Assembly: GCA_903918755.1 (NCBI GenBank) | Contig: CAIXFN010000098.1 | Coordinates: 1 to 64,000, forward strand | Source of the DNA: an uncultured Pedosphaera sp. | GTDB lineage: Bacteria > Verrucomicrobiota > Verrucomicrobiia > Limisphaerales > Pedosphaeraceae | Direction of reading: 5' to 3' | Length of the DNA stretch: 64,000 nucleotides | Shown here: in pieces, positions 50,363 through 59,425 of the stretch | Position numbering within the stretch: position 1 is the first letter of the stretch | Layout: the number at the start of each line of letters is the position of its first letter | The notes under the pieces: generated by a model | Database searches by the model: none | Told to the model about the DNA's origin: nothing | The model's input: only the letters and a program-made list of their open reading frames with translations | Position numbers and translations under genes: made by a program

Positions 50363-53300
50363 TCCGGTATAGGGGCTTCCGCCCGCAGCCGGCATCCCGC
50401 CCCGGGCTGTGAAGTAATGATTAAAGTCCCGCCCAGGATGCGCAGCCGTTCCCGCATGCCCCGCAGGCCAAAGCCGCCCCGCCCGTCGCCAGCCAGGGTG
50501 GCCGATTCATCGAAACCACAGCCATCATCCTCAATCTCCAGAATCCAGCGGCCAGGTTCCCGCCGTAGTTCCACCCGGACATGCGCCGCATTCGAATGCT
50601 TGAGGACATTGTTCAACGCCTCCTGCACCACGCGAAAAAGTTCAATGTCGTGACCTTGCGGGATCGCTCCCGCCATGTCCGGCACCTGCCAGGTCAGCTT
50701 AACCTGCCCGGATTCAGCCGTTTGCTGCAGCATCGCGGAAAGAGCGCCCGTCAGCCCGATGGTTTCCAACATGGCCGGACGCAAGGCGCTGACGATGCCC
50801 CGCACTTCATCGATGGCGGTCTGGGTGGATTGCGCCACCCGGGACCAGCGTTCCACGGCTTCCGGGGGGGCGCCGGGAGTATTCATTGCCTGGCGCGCCT
50901 GGTGTTTGACGACCAGCAAGGCCTGGCCCAGCCCGTCATGCAACTCAGCGGAAATGCGTCGGCGTTCCTGTTCCTGCGATTCAATCAACTGTTGGGAAAA
51001 GGCTTCCCGCTCCGCCTGGGCCTGGGTGAGAGCGCGCAGTCGCAGCCGAATGCCTCCGGCGACGAAGCCCAGGAGGAGCAGGCCGGTGGCAAGGCGAAAC
51101 CAACCCGCCTGCCAAATTGCGGGCAAGGCGCGCATATTCACGCTCGCCGCCGTGGTGCTCCAGACGCCGTTTTCATTCGCCGCCATCACCTCAAAGCGAT
51201 AGGTGCTCGGGGGCAGATTGTAATAGGTGGCGCTACGCTCCCCGCCGGCGTCTTCCCATTCTTTTTCGAGACCCACGAGCCGGCGTTTGAAACGAACCCG
51301 GGGCCCCGCTTTCAGGCTGATCCCAGTGTAATGAAAGGTGACCCGTTGGGAAAGGGGAGGGATGACCACCTCGCCCCCGGCGACGGGACGAACCGGGAGG
51401 CCATTGACAGAAATTTCCTCGATTATTACCTGGGGCGGTTCGGGGTTTTGCGGCACGGATGCCGGATCGACCACGCTCAGTCCATTAATAGTTGCAAACC
51501 AAATGCGGCCGTCTTGCGAATGCAGAACCGTCGGCTGACGTCCTTCGGACAACTCGGTTGATTGCAGCCCGTCGTTGCGGTCGAATTTTTCGACGATGAG
51601 ATCCCGCCCGGTTCCTTCCAAAAATTCATGTAAATCCTTTTTGGCCACCCGGTAGATGCCATCCAGGGAACCCACCCAAAGGAAGCCCAGGTTGTCCTCG
51701 GTGATGCAGGCGACCATGGAGGGCAGGCGCGAACCGGCCCGGGTAAAGCTTTTGACAACCCCGTCCTTGAGGCGGTGCAGTCCGCCGAAAGTGGTTCCCA
51801 CCCAAAGGGTGCCCTCCTTATCCGCGAACAGGCTGGTCACCCGCAGATCCTGCAACCCCTGTTCCGTGCCAAACTGTTGCCACCCGGTGGGCTCCCGGCA
51901 CCAAACTCCCCCCCCGAGCACTCCCGCCCAAAGTTTTCCCTCCTGCTCCACGATGGCGCGCACGGACTGGTTGGTCATCCCGGCCGGAGTGGGCTCTTCG
52001 CGCAGCGCATCCTGATGGACACGCAAAATTCCGAACTCCGTGCCAATCCACACGCCCTCTTCCCGGGCGGGTGAGACCACCCGCACAAATTTGATCGCAA
52101 ATAATTTTGCCGGCCTGGTGTCGGCAAAGCGATAAAAGCTGTCACTCATGGAACCAGCCCAAATCTGCCCCGCTTGGTCGGCAGCGAGCGACCACCAGAG
52201 CCCTTCGGCGTTGCCAAGGTGGGTGAGCGACTTGGTCAGTTCCCCATTCGCCAACACAATGTCGAGGCCCTCCGGGGTGGCGCACCAGATCCGCCCGGTG
52301 CGATCTTCCGTGATGGACCGGACGACCCCGCTACGGCCCGTTTCGGCGCCGAGGTAGGTGCGGAAGGTCCGGGGCTGCAGGCGCTGGAGGCCCGCCAGGT
52401 CGGTGCCAATCCACGGGTTTCCTTCGCGATCAATCCGCACCACGCGCACCGCCCGCGCCGAGTCACCTCCAGCGAGGGGGACCGATTGCAACCGGCCGTC
52501 GGGCGTATAGATCAAGAGTCCCTGAGTCCAGGTGCCGATCAGCAGATTTCCGGCCAGGTCTTCGGCGGCGTCCGTTGGCTCGGCGATCGAAACGCCCTCC
52601 GGCAGCCGTTGCAGATTCCCTTTCCGGAGCTTGCCGACCGCGTTCGGAGTTATCACCCAGGCATCCCCGTCCCGGGACGGAACACACAAGACTTTTCCCT
52701 GCGCCCCGAACGCTTTGTCGATCCCGGCCGCGAAGGAACCGTAGGGTACTTTTTCCCACACTTCCTTGGCGGATCCCGCGCGCCGAATCCAAGCCTCGCG
52801 TTGGGAAGGCACCACTTCGGCCACTTCCTCCGGCCGCAACTCCCGGATGGCGCCCGGGGCAAATTTCTCCTCGCGCAGGACCAATTCATTCGTGAAGTCC
52901 TCGCCGATTCCGAGCCACAGGTTACCTCCCGGATCGATACCCCGCGCGGCGACCCGGCCCGGCGGGAGACCCCAAGTACCGTTCATATTTTCCAAATGGC
53001 CATTGACGGCGCGGGTGAGGAACCCCTCCTCGCTCACGATCCACAACCAGCCATGGCGATCCACACTCAGGGCCACGATGCGGGCGCTCCGCAGGGCGGG
53101 AGTGTTGACCGGATTGAACACGACATAACGGACCCCGTCGAAACGGGCGAGACCGTTGAAAGTTCCCAGCCAGAGGTAGCCATCCGGCGTTTGGGCAATG
53201 GCATTAATCGAACTTTGGGGCAGCCCCTCCCCCGGGGTCCATGCCTTGATGAGGAAGTTCGTTTCCAGGGGGATACCAGTTGCGCCTTGCGCCCCGGCGA

Positions 53301-53442
53301 CGACAAAGAAGTATGACACTGCCAGCAGCACCCGAGGCAATATGCCGAAGGCCCGGCCCGCATAAAAAGCGCAGCGGCCGGTTTGGTTCGTCACGCCCTT
53401 CGTTTCGGGTGCTTCAAAATGGTTGATGTGGCAAGTTCTCAA
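50359..53442 (-). CDS. Propeller-type sensor histidine kinase (Reg_prop/Y_Y_Y/HisKA_3)
   Basis: A 1,027-residue sensor. An export/membrane segment near residues 35-52 is followed by a large periplasmic region of two-component regulator propeller repeats (QTPDGYLWLGTFNGLARFDG, EGTLWVGTTFGGLHRLKDG) and a Y_Y_Y domain (HYTGISLKAGPRVRFKRRL, TYRFEVMAANENG). One membrane helix sits near 775-795, then a HisKA_3 domain with the phosphoacceptor in SAELHDGLGQ and an ATPase domain (VVQEALNNVLKHS, DDGCGFD, GFGLRGM). Start is a TTG with AGGA ten bases upstream; no ATG is available. Such sensors often detect polysaccharide fragments in gut and soil bacteria; the ligand here is unknown. Confidence 0.92.
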   Translation of the reverse strand: MRTCHINHFEAPETKGVTNQTGRCAFYAGRAFGILPRVLLAVSYFFVVAGAQGATGIPLETNFLIKAWTPGEGLPQSSINAIAQTPDGYLWLGTFNGLARFDGVRYVVFNPVNTPALRSARIVALSVDRHGWLWIVSEEGFLTRAVNGHLENMNGTWGLPPGRVAARGIDPGGNLWLGIGEDFTNELVLREEKFAPGAIRELRPEEVAEVVPSQREAWIRRAGSAKEVWEKVPYGSFAAGIDKAFGAQGKVLCVPSRDGDAWVITPNAVGKLRKGNLQRLPEGVSIAEPTDAAEDLAGNLLIGTWTQGLLIYTPDGRLQSVPLAGGDSARAVRVVRIDREGNPWIGTDLAGLQRLQPRTFRTYLGAETGRSGVVRSITEDRTGRIWCATPEGLDIVLANGELTKSLTHLGNAEGLWWSLAADQAGQIWAGSMSDSFYRFADTRPAKLFAIKFVRVVSPAREEGVWIGTEFGILRVHQDALREEPTPAGMTNQSVRAIVEQEGKLWAGVLGGGVWCREPTGWQQFGTEQGLQDLRVTSLFADKEGTLWVGTTFGGLHRLKDGVVKSFTRAGSRLPSMVACITEDNLGFLWVGSLDGIYRVAKKDLHEFLEGTGRDLIVEKFDRNDGLQSTELSEGRQPTVLHSQDGRIWFATINGLSVVDPASVPQNPEPPQVIIEEISVNGLPVRPVAGGEVVIPPLSQRVTFHYTGISLKAGPRVRFKRRLVGLEKEWEDAGGERSATYYNLPPSTYRFEVMAANENGVWSTTAASVNMRALPAIWQAGWFRLATGLLLLGFVAGGIRLRLRALTQAQAEREAFSQQLIESQEQERRRISAELHDGLGQALLVVKHQARQAMNTPGAPPEAVERWSRVAQSTQTAIDEVRGIVSALRPAMLETIGLTGALSAMLQQTAESGQVKLTWQVPDMAGAIPQGHDIELFRVVQEALNNVLKHSNAAHVRVELRREPGRWILEIEDDGCGFDESATLAGDGRGGFGLRGMRERLRILGGTLIITSQPGAGCRLRAEAPIPE

Positions 53443-53653
53443 TCGTCCCAGTTCCTAATTTACCCAGCCCGAATCAGCGGGCGATAACGTAATTCCCTTT
53501 AGTAATCATGGGAAAGGAATTTTCGCAAGCGCCCGGTTTTTCCGTTGCCGGCAAAGCCGGCTCCATCCGGCACCGAAAGTTTGCCATTGGCTCCCTATCG
53601 GGGTGGGGCGAACACCCCATGGAATACCGGCTATGGCATGCTAGTTTACATTG

Positions 53654-53809
53654 ATGAATCTGATACTACTTTTAGTGGTGCTCCTGTTGTTGTTTGGTGG
53701 CGGAGGTTTTTATTATGGCGGACCGGTCTTCGGCGGCAGTGGGTTGGGTTTGGTTCTCCTGATCTGCCTGATCATTTTTTTCATGGGTGGCTTCCGCGCG
53801 CGGCGTTGA
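53654..53809 (+). CDS. Small DUF3309-like membrane peptide
   Basis: A 51-residue frame reading MNLILLLVVLLLLFGGGGFYYGG, then GGSGLGLVLLICLIIFFMGGF and a basic RARR end. The layout of two hydrophobic stretches around a Gly/Tyr-rich turn is that of the DUF3309 family of tiny membrane proteins with unknown role. It lies in the gap between the kinase gene and the acetylesterase fusion, transcribed on the opposite strand, and closes with TGA at 53807. There is no strong ribosome binding site upstream (TTACATTG). Confidence 0.6.
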   Translation: MNLILLLVVLLLLFGGGGFYYGGPVFGGSGLGLVLLICLIIFFMGGFRARR

Positions 53810-53899
53810 ATTCCGCTGAAAAAGTAGCCGACTGGAACCGGCGTGGCGATGTGCCACGAGGGTTGAGTTAACCCCGGTTTTGGCGGACGCGGGGAGTAT
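53810..53899. other. Short convergent gap with a hairpin
   Basis: Between the peptide gene and the fusion gene, CGTGGC and GCCACG pair around a GATGT loop (about 53842-53858). With both genes reading towards it, it may serve as a bidirectional terminator, but no T-tract is present. Confidence 0.35.
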
Positions 53900-56800
53900 T
53901 TAGCGGCGCGGTTCGATGAAGAACCAGGTGGCGGACCGGGGGCCCATTTCCAAATCCACCTGCCCTTGGGCGCGATCGTCCAGAACGAGGGTTTGCCACG
54001 GCCCGGCTTCGCGACGAATGCGGCAGTTGCCGTGCGCGCCGGTGTAATACAAGGGCAGGGTCAGGGTGCGTTTCACCGCCTGGTCCAGCGGGTTGTAAAC
54101 CATCGCCAGACCGCAGGTTTTCAAAGCCGGATTCACGTGCAGCATGCAGTCGATGTCCCGGCCATCCGGGCGGCGAACGTGGATGATGTCCGAGTCCAGG
54201 AGGGCGCGGTTTTCCTTGTAAAACGCGGTCCACTTGGCCACGACCGCCCGCGTCCGCTCGGTGTCGAAGAGCCGGGGCCCGCGATAGCACGCGATGACGC
54301 CGCTGCCGAAATTCTGGGCCAGGTGCGCTTCATATGCGGCCAGATGTTCAGCGAGCGGCTCCAACTGGGCCGCCGCCCCGCCGCCGTGATATTGCGTGAG
54401 CGGGAGCATCATCCAGCCCATGCTCGGCGTCTTGTTCCAGGTGCCGTCGTAAATGTTTTGGCGTCCGTTCACGATTTGGAGATCGCGCGGCAAGCTCCAA
54501 TTTTCCTCCCGGTAACCCATCGGCGTTTTGTGGCTGCCGCCGAAGAAATACCAATCCGGACTGTTGATGTAGAGGCCGCGATCCAGGCAGCCCCGATAGA
54601 ACTCCACCTGCCGATTCCACTGCACCCAGCGCGAGTCGCCCAAGCCCCGGTGATATTTGTGCTCGGTGGAGGCGCATTCATAACCGTGATACGGTCCGTC
54701 CGTCTCAATGACATCCATTCCCGTTTGATCGATGAAACGGAAGATGCGGGCAAAGTGCGCATCCGTGTAGGCCGAACCGAGGCACAGGCTGCCGTTGGGC
54801 TTGCCCGTCTCCGGATCGATGGCGTCGTGCAAAGGTCCCTTCGAGGCCGTGGTGGCCAGCAGGATGTAGCCGCCGATGCGGATGCCCTTGCGGTGCGCGT
54901 AATCAAAATCCTCCTTGATCCGGGCAATATAAGCCGGGTCCTCGTTCTCCATATTGAACCCGCTCCAAAAGGTCAGGATGACCATTTCAAAGCCGACCGC
55001 CACGCATTGGTCCACGGCGGCGCGAATGGAGGCCGAATCGGAATTGCGCAGGTGCATGAAGATCGGGTTTTCCGTGACTTGCGGGGTCAGGGTTCGATAC
55101 ATGCGACGGAACGCCAGCCCGCTGCGTTCGCGGTCCTCGTTTTCCAGTAACAACTCGTGCAACCGGAAGGAAGTGAAGGATCCGCCCGGCGGCAGCATCG
55201 CGGCGGGCCCGTTACTGTATTCAAAATGGAGCAGATACTCCCGTGCCCCGGGAGTGTAGCGGGCCTCACCGTTGCCACCCAGGGCGTACGTGGGCCATTC
55301 CGGATCGCGGGTCCAGCGCGCCGCCCCGGAATAAATCTGTTCGGCATCCAGCAGCAACCGGGAGCGTTGATCCGGCGGGACCGCCAGCGTTTCGACCGCC
55401 AACTTGTCGAGCTTCACCGCCTCCGGGCCGGCATTGGAAAGGGTGATCCATTTCGCCAGCACTGGCAGACTGTCGTAGAGTTCATAATGGACCTGCAGTT
55501 CCAGCCCGGCGAGCCGGGCGGGGATCCCCGGGCCATTGGGGGGCAGAAATTCCAGCGTCAGACCCACACCCTTGGGCGGCCAGGGGGCGTCGGGGGCTCC
55601 GTAGCGCGGCCGCCAGGGATACCGCGCTTCGGGCGCGCTGACGCGGTGGCCAACGAAACGGAAAGCGTTGGGGGAGTTCGTCAGTTGGTCCAGCCAGGAT
55701 GGATCGAGGTAGCTGTGATCGGGCTGCCCGCGCAGGCCTCCCACCTCCCAATCGACGCCGTCGATCGTCAGCACGCACTCCGGCCGGGGCGCGCGCACGA
55801 ACTCGCCTTCGCTGGCCAGATTCTTCAGGCTGGTGGCGGCGAGATTGGGCGCCATTTTAAAAGTGCGACGCAGCAGGCCGTTGTCGAGCACCAGGTCGCC
55901 CCCTTCCTGGACCGCCGAGGCCACGGCAGATGACGGCACCAGCAGCCAATCCGGCTGCGCCGGGGTGAAGGCCCGGGCGAAACGCGCGCCCAGCTGCAAT
56001 TGGCCGTCGGCCGTGAAGTGCGCAGCGTCGCCTTGGATGCGCGGCAAATCCAGCGTTGTCACCAACGCCACGCGGGGTTCCAAACGGCAGACCTGTAACT
56101 GCTGCTGCCGGGCGAGGTCGCCAAAAGCCCAGGTGTGGCCGTTAATCTGGCCGACAGCGAAGGGTAGCGACGGCGCCCGCAAATCCGCGCGCACGGCACG
56201 GATAAAGCCGGCGAGCAGTTGGCGATAATCCCCGGCCATTTTGCGGCTGATGCCGGCTTCATGTTCGCCCTGCATCCAGAGAAATCCCGCCAATTCCCAA
56301 CGCCGACCATTCTGCGAGAGGGCATCCAGCGCCAGGTGGACGTTGGTCAGCATGGCGCTATAGAGGCGCCCAGCCTCAATCCCCGCGGTGGGCGGATGCC
56401 AATTGCGCCCGTGGTCGTCAAAATTCGTCAGGGCCGGGATGTAGTCGGAGTAATCTGCGCTCCGGGCTATGCCCGTGCCCCCGGAAGCGTACTTGATAAT
56501 GGCGATCGTTGAGTTGGTGGTGCGCAAGGCCCGGCTCAGCTCATGTCCGAAGCCAAGCTCGGGACCGAACCGCCCGGAGTTGGCCACTTGCAGCGTTGTC
56601 CACCGGTTGGTGTCGGTCGGTCCGGGGGCATCGGTTCCCGGCCAGTAAAGGACTTGGGGCTGAAGGCTGAGCGACGCGGGGAGAGGCTCGTGTCCGTCAT
56701 GGTACTGGTGGATATCAGCAAAGCCCTCGGCATTGGATTGCCCGGCGAGGATGAAAACCCGGACGGGCGGGCTGTCCGGCGAATCCGGCGCGGGAACAGC

Positions 56801-56917
56801 CCCGGCGACCCGCCAAGCTGGCGCCACGATCAGCCAGGCCATCCATCCGCAACGCAATGCCGATGAACCCAAGTTCAACCAACGTTGGAATCCCGCAATG
56901 TTAAGAAGGAAGCTCAT
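53900..56917 (-). CDS. Secreted sialate O-acetylesterase-like / glycoside hydrolase fusion
   Basis: A 1,005-residue protein. After a signal segment, residues about 50-330 form an SGNH-type acetylesterase domain of the SASA (sialate O-acetylesterase) family: FILAGQSNAEG carries the catalytic Ser, with GGTGI and later LWMQGEHEAG as further family blocks. From about residue 350 the protein resembles a TIM-barrel alpha-galactosidase-like hydrolase preceded by a beta-sandwich (DLVLDNGLLRRTF; VILTFWSGFN; YAHRKGIRIGGYI; DVIETDGPYHGYEC). The Asp residue in IETDGPY is a candidate nucleophile. Together it could remove acetyl groups and cleave the glycan. ATG 56917 starts the signal peptide; the upstream TTG is less likely. 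Confidence 0.83.
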   Translation of the reverse strand: MSFLLNIAGFQRWLNLGSSALRCGWMAWLIVAPAWRVAGAVPAPDSPDSPPVRVFILAGQSNAEGFADIHQYHDGHEPLPASLSLQPQVLYWPGTDAPGPTDTNRWTTLQVANSGRFGPELGFGHELSRALRTTNSTIAIIKYASGGTGIARSADYSDYIPALTNFDDHGRNWHPPTAGIEAGRLYSAMLTNVHLALDALSQNGRRWELAGFLWMQGEHEAGISRKMAGDYRQLLAGFIRAVRADLRAPSLPFAVGQINGHTWAFGDLARQQQLQVCRLEPRVALVTTLDLPRIQGDAAHFTADGQLQLGARFARAFTPAQPDWLLVPSSAVASAVQEGGDLVLDNGLLRRTFKMAPNLAATSLKNLASEGEFVRAPRPECVLTIDGVDWEVGGLRGQPDHSYLDPSWLDQLTNSPNAFRFVGHRVSAPEARYPWRPRYGAPDAPWPPKGVGLTLEFLPPNGPGIPARLAGLELQVHYELYDSLPVLAKWITLSNAGPEAVKLDKLAVETLAVPPDQRSRLLLDAEQIYSGAARWTRDPEWPTYALGGNGEARYTPGAREYLLHFEYSNGPAAMLPPGGSFTSFRLHELLLENEDRERSGLAFRRMYRTLTPQVTENPIFMHLRNSDSASIRAAVDQCVAVGFEMVILTFWSGFNMENEDPAYIARIKEDFDYAHRKGIRIGGYILLATTASKGPLHDAIDPETGKPNGSLCLGSAYTDAHFARIFRFIDQTGMDVIETDGPYHGYECASTEHKYHRGLGDSRWVQWNRQVEFYRGCLDRGLYINSPDWYFFGGSHKTPMGYREENWSLPRDLQIVNGRQNIYDGTWNKTPSMGWMMLPLTQYHGGGAAAQLEPLAEHLAAYEAHLAQNFGSGVIACYRGPRLFDTERTRAVVAKWTAFYKENRALLDSDIIHVRRPDGRDIDCMLHVNPALKTCGLAMVYNPLDQAVKRTLTLPLYYTGAHGNCRIRREAGPWQTLVLDDRAQGQVDLEMGPRSATWFFIEPRR

Positions 56918-57102
56918 GCTGCGGGCGAGTATTGCCAGCCGGGGCGGGCGTGGCAACTCTTCGGCCTGAAATTTCGATTATGGGGCGAGCCGGCACCACC
57001 TTGACGCTGCTGCCGAAGGGCCCTATTTGTCCCCTGCCGAGTGCCGATTTTTCTTATCGCGTTGATCTGCCGGCAAACTTATCACGGGGTCATCTTTCGG
57101 CT

Positions 57103-57803
57103 ATGGAAGACTTGATTGTGCTCTCAGTAATGTTGGGGACCTTCCTGCCACTGGTGTTGCTCGTTGCGGCTTGCCAATGCTCCGTGCGCTGGCGGTTCGT
57201 TGGCTTTGCCGTGGTCTTCATTATCTTGGATTTCTATCTAACCTCCTACGGACTTGACCTGCAGGAGGGCGTCACCAAGTTGTGGCACTGGAATTGGTTC
57301 GGAAAGCTGGGTTCCATCGCCCTGGGGACAGTGGTTCTCTGGCGCCGGCCGGACCTCCGACGGGAAGCGGGGGAAAAGCGTTTTTTCCCTTGGTGCGACC
57401 GTGGCGCTGGCGGGCGCGGCGGTCTGGTTGACCCGCGATGCTTCGCGGGCTCGTTTCCGGCTCGAAACCATTCTCTTTCAAGCCCTGATGCCCTCGCTGT
57501 CCGAGGAAATTGCCTTTCGCGGAATTTTGCCCGCCCTGCTGACGCGGGCCTTCGGGGACATCGGGAAAATCAAGGGCATTCCCATCTCGTGGGGAGCGCC
57601 TCTGCTGGTGTTTTTTCGGCTTGGGGCATGCCGCTTATTGGGCGAATGGAGGTTTACACCTCTCCGTGGAGGCCCTCCTCTACACCGGTGGTGTGGGCAC
57701 CGTGATCATGGCCGTCCGGGTGGCTTCCGGAAGTATTTTGATACCGATCTTCATGCATTCGGCTTTCAATTTGATTGTCTCGGTTCTGCCGATGATCAAG
57801 TGA
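57103..57803 (+). pseudogene. CPBP-family intramembrane protease, reading frame broken twice
   Basis: Three overlapping frames together read as one CPBP (CAAX/Abi) protease of about 232 residues: MEDLIVLSVMLGTFLPLVLL in frame 1, then KSVFSLGATVALAG with SEEIAFRGILPAL (the EExxxR motif) in frame 2, then GHAAYWANGG and FMHSAFNLIVS (HxxxN motif) in frame 3. Each shift is explained by one extra base in a homopolymer: the G5 run at 57369-57373 and the T6 run at 57611-57616. Restoring both gives an uninterrupted protein ending at the TGA at 57803. Either the gene is decaying or two read errors occurred; the sequence cannot tell them apart. Confidence 0.8.
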
Positions 57804-57882
57804 GATTTTTCTGCGCGGCCAAAACCTTCCTTGTCCGGCGCGCGGTTATGCTTCGGTCCGGGCGCTGGCCAGCGGCCATTGG

Positions 57883-59265
57883 TCAGGGCAGCGCCAGAAT
57901 GCGGTAGAACCGCAAATCGGATTGCGGTGCGTTAGTATCCAGGAATTCGATCTGGCTGCTGGCGGAAATATTGGTGGCGAAGCTGGTCCAGTTCATCAGG
58001 TCAGGCGAGAACTGGCCGACGTAGGTGCGATACGATTCACCGCTGAGCAGCAACCGAAAGACACCATTCGAGGGTGGCCCGGGATTCTGCAGCGTGGGCG
58101 GGGGAGGGACGCTGGCCAGGACCCGGGTGCCGGTGGTGAAACTGGTGGAGAGATCGGACATCAGGGGATTCCCCGCGGCGTCGCCCAGCAAAGGTGCCGT
58201 TCCGGAAGGGTTGAAGGACCAGTTCAGCACCGTATTGTTCGGCCAATGGTAGGGGCTGCTGATGGTGCAGGTCCGCCGGTCGGCGCTCCAGGTGCCGGAG
58301 AAGGAATTGGTGGTGCCGCCCACCGACATCGAAAATCCGTTGCCCATGGGCTCGCTGAAGGTGACCGTCAGCGGGGCGTTTACAGGGACTCCAGTCGACC
58401 CGTTGGCCGGGATGATTGAGACGATGGTTGGGGGCGTGGTATCTCCCACCCCGGCGGTGATAAGGTAAAAGTCGATCTGCCGCCAGTATCCCGCCCAGCC
58501 CGGCGCCCCCGTGTAGGTCAGATTGGTGGAAGTCACTTTCTCAAACAGCAGGTGTCCGAGATAACAACGACCGGCGGTCAGCGTGTGAGCGGGAATCGTG
58601 ATGGATGTCGCGGCGCCAGCAAGCGCATTCGTCGCTCCCGGTCTGGCCGCAGTTCCGAATACCTGGCCTCCGGAGTCTTCGATGCGCAATTGGATCAGAT
58701 CAGCGGTGGTGCCTCCGGAGAAAGGGTCCCAAGTCAGGGTAAACGGTGCGGAACTATCAATGGCCTGATCTAAGGCAAAATTGTTGAGATGGGGAATCAC
58801 TGGATACGTGCTGCCGGACAAGGTCAGCGGCAAAGTTTTGGATCCGTCGTGCGCCGTGAAAAAGGAAAATGAATAGGAGCCAGTGCCATAAGTGTTGTCG
58901 AGCGCCGACGGGGAGGCGGCCCGATCCTGAAAAATCAGATTCGTGGCATTGCCCATGGAAAACAAACCCCGGCTGCCATTGATGGGGAGTCCGATCGAGG
59001 CGGAGAAAACTCCGAAACTGGAACTAGCGGTCGCCTGGGCTAAAAAGAAACTGGAAGCGCCCGGTTTGAGAGACCCCGTGTTGCCGTTGGTTTGTAGGAA
59101 GGCCTGGCCTTTGGTGACGGAATAATTACTGACATCTGCCGCCGACAGTCGGACGCCCAAGGCGAGCAGAAAGCCAACCATCAGCCAGCGAGGAGAAACG
59201 GACTTACGCGTCAAGCGGGCAGTCGGACGGGATCCCGACAGGGCCTTTGATTGATGGTGTCGCAT
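57883..59265 (-). CDS. Secreted protein with bacterial Ig-like (SbsA) domain
   Basis: A 460-residue exported protein. A basic N-terminus and hydrophobic segment (WLMVGFLLALGVRLSAAD) lead into a beta-rich domain of about 200 residues with no clear family, then an SbsA-type Ig-like domain (PPTIVSIIPANGSTGVPVN, LTVTFSEPM, STSFTTGT). The end (YVGQFSPDLMNWTSF, LRFYRILALP) is the C-terminal element shared by many verrucomicrobial secreted proteins. ATG at 59265 begins the signal region; the upstream extension uses alternative codons. Convergent with the broken CPBP gene. Role unknown, probably surface-located. Confidence 0.8.
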   Translation of the reverse strand: MRHHQSKALSGSRPTARLTRKSVSPRWLMVGFLLALGVRLSAADVSNYSVTKGQAFLQTNGNTGSLKPGASSFFLAQATASSSFGVFSASIGLPINGSRGLFSMGNATNLIFQDRAASPSALDNTYGTGSYSFSFFTAHDGSKTLPLTLSGSTYPVIPHLNNFALDQAIDSSAPFTLTWDPFSGGTTADLIQLRIEDSGGQVFGTAARPGATNALAGAATSITIPAHTLTAGRCYLGHLLFEKVTSTNLTYTGAPGWAGYWRQIDFYLITAGVGDTTPPTIVSIIPANGSTGVPVNAPLTVTFSEPMGNGFSMSVGGTTNSFSGTWSADRRTCTISSPYHWPNNTVLNWSFNPSGTAPLLGDAAGNPLMSDLSTSFTTGTRVLASVPPPPTLQNPGPPSNGVFRLLLSGESYRTYVGQFSPDLMNWTSFATNISASSQIEFLDTNAPQSDLRFYRILALP

Positions 59266-59375
59266 GGGGGAAAGAATATTTGCCGACAAAAAGACGGTCA
59301 AGTCTGAGGTCAACATCTCCTGCATTCCTGCCGGCAAAATCCGCGCATTGGACTCTCCAACCCCCCCCAAGCAAA

Positions 59376-59399
59376 GCCCCCCGCCGGGAGGCGGGGGGC
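59376..59399 (-). terminator. Strong GC hairpin terminator
   Basis: GCCCCCCGCC (59376-59385) and GGCGGGGGGC (59390-59399) pair perfectly over ten bases around a four-base loop, 27 bases past the stop of the gene at 59426-61399 on the minus strand. On that strand it is followed by TTTGCTT. It should end that gene's transcript before the downstream one begins. Confidence 0.75.
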
Positions 59400-59425
59400 C
59401 GTTGGTTCAGCAGCAGGTGCGCCGA

